IMG/VR virus record: IMGVR_UViG_3300038825_001129
Span: 1 to 52,483 of that record
DNA: 52,483 nucleotides
From: a virus
Direction: 5' to 3' (one strand)
Part shown: positions 20,201 through 25,936 of the stretch, piece by piece
Layout of the letters: every line of letters begins with the position of its first letter
Numbering within the stretch: the stretch's first letter is position 1
Program-made: the position numbers and the translations under genes
Notes under the pieces: model-generated
What the model was told of the DNA's origin: nothing
Seen by the model: the letters and a program-made list of their open reading frames with translations, nothing else
Databases searched by the model: none

Positions 20201-21680
20201 CGCATATGATGCTGATGGAAACCCTATAAATCTAGAAGCTTACTACGCGGACTTTGTTGAGGATGGAGCAAAAACAGGATGGATATATGCTCAGTCTTCT
20301 GAAAGTTTAAAGCAAGATATTGACTCCCTTATAAATAGCAAAGGAGAAAAAGGACTAAAGAAAGCCGCAAAAGCAGGTCAAAGAATTGCAGAGAGGGTTA
20401 ACGGATCTGTGGAAAATGCAGTTCGTCTTTCTGCATATACTGAAGCTAGAAAAGCTGGAGTCCCAAGAGAAAAAGCAGCAGAGCTTGCAAAAGAATTGAC
20501 AGTTAACTTTAATAGAACTGGAGAGTATGGAACTCTTATGAATTCTTTCTATTTATTCTTTAATGCATCTATTCAAGGAACCTCTCGTTTGATTAGAACA
20601 TTAAAACCACAATGGAACATAGATGAAAAAACAGGAAAGAAAAAAGTTAAGATAAGCCCCGCTCAAAAGATGGCATTAGGATTAACAGCTTTTGGAGGAG
20701 TTATGTCTCTTATAAATGAATCATTAAGTGAAGATGATGACGATGGAGAATCTTACTATTCTAAAGTTCCTCAATTTGTAAAAGAAAGAAACATTGTAAT
20801 AATGAAACCTGATGGAAAGGATTATTATAAAATACCTTTGCCTTATGGTCTTAATGTTTTTTATGTTATAGGAAATTCTCTAGCGAATGCACAACAAGGT
20901 ATAACTAAAAAAGGAGAGGTCTTGGGAGATATATTTAATGCATCTGCAGGATCGTTCTCTCCTTTAAATTTTCCTAACAGCTCAGACCCTATTTTATATA
21001 CTACTAAAATGTTGACACCAACAATAGGCCAACCAGTAATTAGTCTAATCGCTAATGAAAATTATTTTGGAAGGACAATATTTAATGAGAATAATCCATA
21101 CAATAAAACACCCAAACCAGAATCTGAGTTAGGAAGAGGTAAGTATGAAAATTTAGAAAGGTGGACTAAAGCTTTAAACAAAGCTAGTGGAGGTTCTGAA
21201 TTTATCCCTGGAGAAGCAGATATAAATCCTGACAAGGCTGGTTTTATATTAGAGTGGTTTACTGGAGGAGCGGGTAAAACAATTAGAAGGGCAAAACAAA
21301 CTGCAGAAGCTGTCAAAAAAGGTGGTGATATAGAAGCTAGAAACATTCCTTTCTACAGAGTATTTGTTGGAGAGACTAATGACTATCAAGATAGAACAGA
21401 GTATTATGACAATCTAGCTTTACTTAATCAATTAATTAAAGAATCTAAAGAGGGTGATTTAAGTCCAAAAGATAAAGCCACAATCAGAAGGATGGAAGCT
21501 ATAAGAAAAAATATAGACGCTCAAATTAGAGACATAAGAAAGCAACGAGATAAAGCTGACAATATAAAAGATGATCAATTAAAAGAAAAGCGGTTAGGCT
21601 TTTTAGAAGACAAAGAAAAGCAACAGATAGTTAGATTTGAAAATGCATTCAAAAAATTAAAGATAGAAGACATAAAGTAA
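17208..21680 (+). CDS. Large internal virion/DNA-ejection protein, 1490 aa
   Basis: Modular. Residues 1-100 are acidic; 145-210 are a Gly/Ala-rich hydrophobic stretch that could insert into membrane (FALDVLRTVPQSFISMATAA onward). About 210-270 carries EAGVDTSNQEALENAF and RGVPIALFDAVSGG, found in large polyvalent phage proteins. A Glu/Thr/Val-rich linker lies at about 525-590, then helices. Residues 925-965 contain ITTYDPEFIFRNFTRDVP and about 1100-1135 FFNASIQGTSRLIRTLKP, like the LPD38-type domain of ejected virion proteins. This is the likely T7 gp16-like counterpart that crosses the cell envelope with the genome. No transglycosylase motif is visible inside it; that activity is at 2046. 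Confidence 0.6.
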   Translation: MEDEEFIANLEQASKSNSSEDIIEYLRNDGNYSEEEIVFAQDYLSKPREKSVQSSPQSDIGTVVGKVKRLSEPKVTEPKVTDDKEFESFWIVDDNPNEVQKVINTGIASGILGKLIDGGSTDYEKIAYYNKVLKDNQPKKGDVLYSDSLIGGFALDVLRTVPQSFISMATAAPSAIGEAAVGAGAGSFIPVLGTLSGAFAGLAGGSSYAIEYANSMMSALQEAGVDTSNQEALENAFANPEVMSEARTYANKRGVPIALFDAVSGGTGGKIASSVVKNARKSLGEEFVGALPSVVKRKAALAEVGAQAALGSAGELSGQLVAGDDIDVRDILLEGFAELAPASPGIIAEYVKSRKTEGEAPGIEAEVLAVKEKVQEENKKQPEGERLTTEGEEAVADTLVNSIDDIANSILARDKNYQDLNKRIKKANDALASKENLTEEQIIIANDIIRNANNKIFKINTQVKEPIYLLPIEDQSRLQELSKSYNELQKFPKAELFQERSDALMTEMKDIIAGPIKAKETTTAVETPAVDEAQITEEAPVEEVTTEAVEESVIEEPIVEEVTETSVSEDEKVTAPPIDPDPIKVEEKGSVKRYLTNLQRKFQDKFIDITNLQAAVQNVKGKLGLNEDFRNALTLMDGQVINKINKVLKPQVEKVSENLKKIGLSQERFDNLLLALHAQERNAHILKSDPDNVKGSGITDEEAQKILVEEFNFTPEQAKDPKVADIQDAGIRESVESYQEMLNNLRETYLESGIVSEEALSDWNEMFNNYTPLQGFEELNEDQSGVGRVGKGFRVSSLKKAKGRNKKAGGSFSETVNKYQEAIIQGGKNKVLQKLYNLIEKNPIIGADDKPVWNVLEAKNKEKLNELIRESNKENSGIIKVLFDGKYKFIRFADPRMAETMKGFTTKDAGDLNPIVRNISGLNRFLSSMITTYDPEFIFRNFTRDVPAGLVNLVGEQTNKGGFLDGADVKNLAAKVLKNVLPSVKAIFKVEGKKGGDPAYDADGNPINLEAYYADFVEDGAKTGWIYAQSSESLKQDIDSLINSKGEKGLKKAAKAGQRIAERVNGSVENAVRLSAYTEARKAGVPREKAAELAKELTVNFNRTGEYGTLMNSFYLFFNASIQGTSRLIRTLKPQWNIDEKTGKKKVKISPAQKMALGLTAFGGVMSLINESLSEDDDDGESYYSKVPQFVKERNIVIMKPDGKDYYKIPLPYGLNVFYVIGNSLANAQQGITKKGEVLGDIFNASAGSFSPLNFPNSSDPILYTTKMLTPTIGQPVISLIANENYFGRTIFNENNPYNKTPKPESELGRGKYENLERWTKALNKASGGSEFIPGEADINPDKAGFILEWFTGGAGKTIRRAKQTAEAVKKGGDIEARNIPFYRVFVGETNDYQDRTEYYDNLALLNQLIKESKEGDLSPKDKATIRRMEAIRKNIDAQIRDIRKQRDKADNIKDDQLKEKRLGFLEDKEKQQIVRFENAFKKLKIEDIK

Positions 21681-21730
21681 TACCCTTACTATGCTTGAGT
21701 TTCACGCTCATTATGTTATTTAAAATGCAC

Positions 21731-21738
21731 GAACTTTG
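21731..21738 (+). promoter_or_regulatory. Promoter-like element GAACTTTG, four bases from ATG
   Basis: One-mismatch form of TAnnTTTG (GA for TA) with the same four-base spacing to the ATG at 21743 as other leaderless candidates. It would drive the lysis cassette. Confidence 0.4.
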
Positions 21739-21742
21739 TCGT

Positions 21743-21970
21743 ATGAAAAAATTCCTAGAGATCTTTAAAGATAGCAACGATTGGAATGAGAAAACCATTA
21801 TTGGATTCCTTTCTTTTGCTGTAATGTTATTCGTTATTTTAGCTGATGTTATCACTGGTTGGGTTGGTAAAGACCTAGTAGTGAATGAGTTTATCTATAA
21901 TTCTTTCCTTCTTATCACACTTGGTTCATTTGGGATTGCTGGATTAGAAAAGTTCGCAGGAAAGAAATGA
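21743..21970 (+). CDS. Putative holin, two transmembrane helices
   Basis: 75 residues from the ATG at 21743; an in-frame TTG at 21695 would add an implausible N-terminus. Short charged N-terminus (MKKFLEIFKDSNDWNEK), a first membrane helix at about 19-38, a polar turn (GWVGKDLVVNEF), a second helix at about 48-68, and a basic tail (EKFAGKK). Size and two-helix hairpin fit a class II holin that would permeabilise the inner membrane. It is the first gene of a tight cassette with three further membrane or exported proteins. The holin call is inferred from topology and context. Confidence 0.6.
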   Translation: MKKFLEIFKDSNDWNEKTIIGFLSFAVMLFVILADVITGWVGKDLVVNEFIYNSFLLITLGSFGIAGLEKFAGKK

Positions 21971-22317
21971 AAAAGAAAAACGATAGCGAAGGAACCCTAG
22001 ATAACATTATAGAAAGCGTTAATAAAAGAAACTTATCTATATTAGGTGAAGAGACTACACTAGGGTTAACTATTAAAAGTTTAGCTACTATCGCTATTGT
22101 AATTGCTTCTTTTGTTGGATTATATTATAATCTAAATGCTCAGATTCAAGAGGCTAAAGAACTTCCAAAACCTGTGGTTTCTCGTACTGAATACGAACTA
22201 AAAGAGGAGCTTGTAAGAGAAGCTGTTATGGAAACTAAGGAAGACATCTCTGAAATAAAAGAGCAGATGACGAGAATAGAAGATCGTCTATATGAAATTA
22301 AGGTTTCTAGAAGGTGA
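21967..22317 (+). CDS. Single-pass membrane protein with coiled coil, lysis cassette
   Basis: 116 residues, start overlapping the upstream stop (ATGA). A basic N-terminal region is followed by one membrane helix at about 31-55 (LTIKSLATIAIVIASFVGLYY) and a long charged helix predicted to form a coiled coil (about 75-112, EDISEIKEQMTRIEDRLYEI). The layout resembles inner-membrane spanin or holin-accessory subunits. As the cassette also has a self-sufficient spanin candidate, an accessory holin or antiholin is equally possible. Confidence 0.55.
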   Translation: MKKKNDSEGTLDNIIESVNKRNLSILGEETTLGLTIKSLATIAIVIASFVGLYYNLNAQIQEAKELPKPVVSRTEYELKEELVREAVMETKEDISEIKEQMTRIEDRLYEIKVSRR

Positions 22318-22655
22318 AACAGTTTTTCTTTATACTACTCTTGACTTTAGGTTTTGAAGCTCAGGATACGCGTAAAGAAAAAGAAATACCAGACGATGGT
22401 TTAATCATAATAGAATATAACGCTCCGTTTAATTTATCTAATAGCTATGAAGGATTTAATTCTTTGTCAGGTGTAAAAAAAACTAAAGTTTGTATAGAAC
22501 AAAATCCTCAAAAAAGAAAAGATCTCAAAATTAAAAATGTGCCTACATTAATATTGTTTTTAGACAATATAGAGGTATATAGATGGAAAGCTGGTTTAGA
22601 TATGAAAATACACGCTTCGACTTCAGATGTTCAAAAAGTAATTGACAGTTTCTAA
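22314..22655 (+). CDS. Secreted thioredoxin-fold-like protein lacking CxxC
   Basis: 113 residues. The GTG start lies in a GTGA overlap with the upstream stop. A signal-peptide-like start (MKQFFFILLLTLGFEAQ) is followed by a strand-helix pattern, and KIKNVPTLILFLDNIEVYRWKAG (about 70-92) reads like the cis-proline half of thioredoxins (VPT, beta hairpin, G). The CxxC active site is missing; the only Cys is in KVCIEQNP. It is therefore probably not a redox enzyme but an exported thioredoxin-fold protein. Its place between membrane and spanin genes suggests a role in lysis or envelope interaction. The fold call is from pattern only. Confidence 0.5.
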   Translation: MKQFFFILLLTLGFEAQDTRKEKEIPDDGLIIIEYNAPFNLSNSYEGFNSLSGVKKTKVCIEQNPQKRKDLKIKNVPTLILFLDNIEVYRWKAGLDMKIHASTSDVQKVIDSF

Positions 22656-23092
22656 TGAAATATTATTTTATATTTTTTAAGGTTTTATTATCTTTGTTTG
22701 TAGTATCATTAAGTAGTTGTTCAACACAATGGCATCTGAAGAAAGCAATCAAGAAAGACCCGACAATTCTAGTCCAGGATACGGTGATTGTCACGGACAC
22801 GGTTGTTACAGAGAAGACTGCTGTGCTGGATACGGTCACCATCTCAAACACGGATACAGTGGAGATAGTAAAGAACAACTTCCGAGTGAAGATTATGCGT
22901 ATCTCAGACACCCTTATAATAGATGGCGGCTGTGATGCTGACACGATTGTAAGGACAGTCAGCGTTCCTTTTGAAAAGATCGTTTATCACGAGCGAGATA
23001 AATGGTATCACAAGCTCTATTTCGGCTCTTTCCTTTTGTTGATTTTGGCTTTTGTTTTAGGACTCTTTAAAAGGCTGTTTAGATACAGCTAA
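22655..23092 (+). CDS. Putative unimolecular spanin (lipoprotein with C-terminal TM)
   Basis: 145 residues. The N-terminus is a lipoprotein signal (basic-hydrophobic MKYYFIFFKVLLSLFVVSLSSC) with lipobox LSSC, so Cys22 would be lipidated and anchored to the outer membrane. Residues 35-105 are a Thr/Val/Asp-rich region of alternating strands. Residues 118-140 form a hydrophobic helix (LYFGSFLLLILAFVLGLF) followed by KRLFR, a C-terminal inner-membrane anchor. Outer-membrane lipid plus inner-membrane helix in one chain is the architecture of T1 gp11-type u-spanins, which fuse the two membranes in the last step of lysis. It is the last gene before the terminator. Confidence 0.65.
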   Translation: MKYYFIFFKVLLSLFVVSLSSCSTQWHLKKAIKKDPTILVQDTVIVTDTVVTEKTAVLDTVTISNTDTVEIVKNNFRVKIMRISDTLIIDGGCDADTIVRTVSVPFEKIVYHERDKWYHKLYFGSFLLLILAFVLGLFKRLFRYS

Positions 23093-23095
23093 AAA

Positions 23096-23119
23096 AAGAG
23101 GGGCCTAAGCCCCTTCTTT
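23096..23119. terminator. Bidirectional terminator at convergence point
   Basis: Stem AGGGGC / GCCCCT with loop CTAA, flanked by seven A on the left and TTCTTT on the right, so it can end transcripts from both directions. The leftward version has the better T tract (CTTTTTTT). Confidence 0.8.
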
Positions 23120-23127
23120 GAGTTTAA

Positions 23128-23151
23128 AAGGGGAGATGTTACACTCCCCTT
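23128..23151. terminator. Second hairpin terminator, leftward and rightward
   Basis: Stem AAGGGGAG / CTCCCCTT with an eight-base loop. Read leftward it is followed by TTTTAAA. Together with the hairpin at 23096 it insulates the two convergent arms. Confidence 0.7.
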
Positions 23152-23156
23152 GTTAA

Positions 23157-23654
23157 TTAGAATGAATATGGCGTTTCTGATTTTTTAAAGTACCCATAAA
23201 CCATTCTCTCATTTGGATATCCACGATGTTTCCGTTGAGGATTGTAGGTATCGTTAATCACTCCATCAATCATTGTGGTAAGGTGTCTTGAACATTTACA
23301 TATAATTCTACCTTTTGGTAATTCACTTGCATCAAGATGAACTTTTTTAGATTGTCCTATTTCATTACAAGTTACCCATTCCCATCCTAGACTTTGAAGA
23401 TAGGCGCGATATACTTGTTTATTAACACCATTTCTAGGGCTAGTACCTTTCCTACGAATTCGTTTAGCAACTCTATCGTTTCTTGTTAAAGAATAATCTT
23501 CAGCCCATTGAGCTAAATCATCATAAACCTCTTGATAAGGTTTTCCTGTTGCTATTGCTATAGCTCTGGTAACACAGTCTCCTGCTTCACCTTTATATCC
23601 CGCAAGCTCTCTGCCTCCGTCATTGTATTTGAAATTATTTATATCTGTTTTCAT
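23157..23654 (-). CDS. Papain-like (cysteine peptidase fold) phage protein
   Basis: 165 residues. The N-terminus reads KYNDGGRELAGYKGEAGDCVTRAIAIATG with Cys27 at a helix start. Residues 70-80 have SPRNGVNKQ; 113-124 have LPKGRIICKCSRH with His124, followed by DGVINDTYNP (Asn134/Asp135). Cys, then His, then Asn/Asp in this order on a helix-then-sheet layout is the papain-like arrangement. This family is common in phages and bacterial genomes without an assigned substrate. It is the last gene of the leftward arm with its own promoter at 23682 and bidirectional terminators after it. Peptidase activity is inferred, not shown. Confidence 0.6.
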   Translation of the reverse strand: MKTDINNFKYNDGGRELAGYKGEAGDCVTRAIAIATGKPYQEVYDDLAQWAEDYSLTRNDRVAKRIRRKGTSPRNGVNKQVYRAYLQSLGWEWVTCNEIGQSKKVHLDASELPKGRIICKCSRHLTTMIDGVINDTYNPQRKHRGYPNERMVYGYFKKSETPYSF

Positions 23655-23681
23655 TGTTGGTTAATTAAATTAATAACCCTA

Positions 23682-23689
23682 CAAAGATA
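23682..23689 (-). promoter_or_regulatory. Leftward promoter element TATCTTTG
   Basis: Reading leftward the bases are TATCTTTG, an exact TAnnTTTG match, 27 bases before the ATG at 23654. The papain-like gene is therefore probably transcribed separately. Confidence 0.6.
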
Positions 23690-23797
23690 TAAACAACTTT
23701 TCAACAAATCCAAATGTATTATGGAAATTTTTTTGCAACTACTTATTTGCCAGTCAGTTACAATCGTAATTTATAATGATTCTAAATAGTGAGGTGA

Positions 23798-23902
23798 CTA
23801 AGATCCACAAGCTTCACAATCATCTGGGTTATCAATATTACAAGTAGGTTGTTCTTTATCTGTAAGGTCTTCTAACCACGAATCAAAGGAATCTTTAGCC
23901 AT
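23798..23902 (-). CDS. Small acidic Cys-rich protein, 34 aa
   Basis: A 34-codon frame begins MAKDSFDSWLEDLTD and ends CNIDNPDDCEACGS. An acidic amphipathic N-terminal helix is followed by three Cys (C-x7-C-x2-C), possibly binding a metal. I know similar tiny phage proteins with the ending CEACGS. It stands alone between the terminator at 23928 and the promoter at 23682. Confidence 0.55.
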   Translation of the reverse strand: MAKDSFDSWLEDLTDKEQPTCNIDNPDDCEACGS

Positions 23903-23927
23903 TTTTTAAGAATAATAAAAAGTAAAA

Positions 23928-23946
23928 CCCCTACGCTTTGTAGAGG
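23928..23946 (-). terminator. Leftward terminator after nuclease gene
   Basis: Leftward stem CCTCTAC / GTAGGGG (one mismatch) with a five-base loop, followed by TTTTACTTTTT. It lies 48 bases after the stop at 23994. Confidence 0.65.
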
Positions 23947-23993
23947 TGAAAGCGAAAATACTACACATAATTTTAACGTAGATAGGCGTGCTT

Positions 23994-24419
23994 TTACTCG
24001 AAGTATTCAGTAATATTTACACCACTTTTTATGTCATAATAACCTACCTGCTTGGTTATCATATAGGTACGATTAAAGTCTGTTTCTCTAGGCATATCTT
24101 TAGTGGTCCAGGAAGGTTCTTCTAAGTCATTTAATCGGAATGCCCAAACGCCAAATGGTGTCGAATTTATGTAAACAGGATCAACTCCAGACGCTTTACT
24201 TTTATTCAACAAACCTTCGTATTTTATTTTCTCAATAACTAATTCATTGTAATGAGACTTTCTACATTTAAGCTCTATATATATCTTATGTTCGTTAGAG
24301 TAACAATCGTACTTAGAAAATTGATCTTGCGCTTTTTCAAGATCAGGAACTAAGTTTTTTTTAAGAGCTTCAAATAGATCTCTTTCTTTGTTAAAGGGAT
24401 TGTTTAAGTAACGAATCAT
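23994..24419 (-). CDS. Putative PD-(D/E)XK nuclease
   Basis: 141 residues. An N-terminal helix (NKERDLFEALKKNLVPDLEKAQDQ) leads to SKYDCYSNEHKIYIELKCRKSHYNELVIEK. Asp38 and Glu49-x-Lys51 on adjacent strands form the D-ExK metal site of restriction-like nucleases, and the following helix EKIKYEGLL fits the fold. The size suits a resolvase or small endonuclease acting on branched replication DNA. Its start overlaps the stop of the glycosyltransferase gene (ATGA). The substrate is unknown. Confidence 0.6.
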   Translation of the reverse strand: MIRYLNNPFNKERDLFEALKKNLVPDLEKAQDQFSKYDCYSNEHKIYIELKCRKSHYNELVIEKIKYEGLLNKSKASGVDPVYINSTPFGVWAFRLNDLEEPSWTTKDMPRETDFNRTYMITKQVGYYDIKSGVNITEYFE

Positions 24420-25375
24420 AACCCTCTCATTCTTAGCTTGTTAATCTTGCTGAGGCTGTAATGTTTCTTGCAGTATTTATATAAATTTTCTCCAAGCTCT
24501 TGAGCTCTTTCTAAAGTCATTTCATCAATAGCTTTTCTCCAATCTCCAGGAGTGCTACACAATATACCTGTTTTGTTATGCTTGATGACTTGCTTATATG
24601 GCGAAACGTTTGAAGCTATTAAAGCTGTCTTTGTATAACCTGCCTCTACCACTTTTAATTCAGACTTACAACGGTTAAACTTATTGTTTAACAGAGGGGA
24701 GATAGATACGTCAAAATGTTTATATAAGGTCCCATATTGATGAACATCTTTAGGCATTAATTTATGCTTGGCTTTTAGTATGTCCATATAATTCATAAGC
24801 CCCATACAATAAGACTCAGTTCCTTCTAATGTAACGTTGCCCATTGCTTTCATATCTTCTTGGTGACCATTGGCTCCAACGTATCCAAACCTAACCACAT
24901 CTGTAGGCTCTTTTTCTACATCTCTCCATTGTTCTTCTTTCTCGTGAAGTGTATTGGGTATAAGTCTATATGTAACATTAGGATTTATTTTTTTCATCCT
25001 ATTAATAAGATACTCTGAAGGACACCATATCTCATCAGCAATTTCAATTGTGTTTTTTATTTCTGGTCCAGCAGTTTTTTCATAATAACTTCTAGCTGGG
25101 TTGTCTTTTGGTAGTTGCCAAAAATCATCATTGTCTAGAATCAACTTGACATTATTGTCCACAAGAAATTTTTTAAAGGCTTTATGATTAGAAACTGTAC
25201 ATCTTCTAGATGTGATTAAGTTTTTAACCTTGCTCATATCAAACTCCTTGAGCTCATTATAGCTTTGAAAAAAATGAATATTAAGATTTTCTTCCGCTTG
25301 CATACGCAAAAACGGAGTCATTAACCTATGGTAATTAATACCATTTAATCCGTCAAGAAATATTAGGGTCATCAT
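24416..25375 (-). CDS. GT-B type glycosyltransferase
   Basis: 319 residues. N-terminal Rossmann-like half starts TLIFLDGLNGINYHRL and includes LILDNDDFWQLP and IADEIWCPSEYLINRMKK (about 108-130), as in GT4-like enzymes. The C-terminal half has FGYVGANGHQEDM (about 163-175) and, at about 230-250, CKSELKVVEAGYTKTALIAS, the nucleotide-sugar binding E-x7-E-like region of GT-B enzymes, followed by VSPYKQVIKHNKTGILC. It probably transfers a sugar to phage DNA, a virion protein or a host surface; the acceptor cannot be told. It overlaps its upstream neighbour by 23 bases. Confidence 0.7.
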   Translation of the reverse strand: MMTLIFLDGLNGINYHRLMTPFLRMQAEENLNIHFFQSYNELKEFDMSKVKNLITSRRCTVSNHKAFKKFLVDNNVKLILDNDDFWQLPKDNPARSYYEKTAGPEIKNTIEIADEIWCPSEYLINRMKKINPNVTYRLIPNTLHEKEEQWRDVEKEPTDVVRFGYVGANGHQEDMKAMGNVTLEGTESYCMGLMNYMDILKAKHKLMPKDVHQYGTLYKHFDVSISPLLNNKFNRCKSELKVVEAGYTKTALIASNVSPYKQVIKHNKTGILCSTPGDWRKAIDEMTLERAQELGENLYKYCKKHYSLSKINKLRMRGL

Positions 25376-25577
25376 AAAATTCTAAAAGAGCAGATCTTAT
25401 CATATCAAACTCAAGCTCTATATCTTTTTTATATTTTCTTATTGTATTATGTAATCTGTCACTATCTACTCTAGGGTCTCCCGAAGTATCGTGCAAACTC
25501 TCATACAGTTCTGTTGCGGAGCTATGCATCCTACTCGTTGTAAAGAAGTATATCTCACTCAATTGTTTTAAATCCAT
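25353..25577 (-). CDS. Small helical protein, 74 aa
   Basis: Helical, acidic. Sequence features: MDLKQLSEIYFF, then SATELYESLHD and HNTIRKYKKDIELEFDMIRSALLEF. It overlaps both neighbours (RusA-like gene upstream, glycosyltransferase downstream), which supports a real operon gene. No family recognised. Confidence 0.5.
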   Translation of the reverse strand: MDLKQLSEIYFFTTSRMHSSATELYESLHDTSGDPRVDSDRLHNTIRKYKKDIELEFDMIRSALLEFYDDPNIS

Positions 25578-25932
25578 AAACTTTTATTTTCACTCTGAAG
25601 GTATTTTTCTCCAGGTTTTCGTTGAAGGTTGTCGACTGTGAAATAAAGTGTTTTGGGTTATCGTCTTTAACATATTCAAACTTTCGTAAATAGTCCGCAA
25701 GAAACTTACTACAACAAATAGCGTTGTCAACATCAAAGCGACAGTTAAAAGAAACATCAAGTGCAAATTTGTCCATATAGAATCTGTCGAAAGATTCAAG
25801 AGCATTTTCAATGTGTTTCCAATAGTCTTCTTTGTATTTCTTACGAACCATAAAATGCCTTCCAGAATAGAACGCATTAAGGCTAGGGGGCTTGGGTAAC
25901 GTAAATTCGATTTCTTCATAATCACTTTCCAC
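25555..25932 (-). CDS. RusA-like Holliday junction resolvase
   Basis: About 125 residues if the GTG at 25932 is used (four bases after the upstream stop); an in-frame TTG at 25950 is the alternative. The motif LPKPPSLNAFYSGRH near the N-terminus is the RusA substrate loop (PP-xxN-xxY). RFDVDNAICCSKFLADYL then VKDD gives the acidic residues (Asp67, Asp69, Asp90/91 in GTG numbering) that bind Mg2+ in RusA. The usual Lys after DVDN is not present (ICC instead), which is unusual. It would resolve four-way junctions made during recombination-dependent replication. Confidence 0.65.
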   Translation of the reverse strand: MESDYEEIEFTLPKPPSLNAFYSGRHFMVRKKYKEDYWKHIENALESFDRFYMDKFALDVSFNCRFDVDNAICCSKFLADYLRKFEYVKDDNPKHFISQSTTFNENLEKNTFRVKIKVYGFKTIE

Positions 25933-25936
25933 CCAT

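Noticed and set aside
22717-22935. 72-codon His/Cys-rich frame in the spanin-like gene
   Set aside because: It is completely inside the lipoprotein gene in another frame. The lipoprotein has a clear signal, lipobox and membrane helix, and the alternative has no start context of its own.
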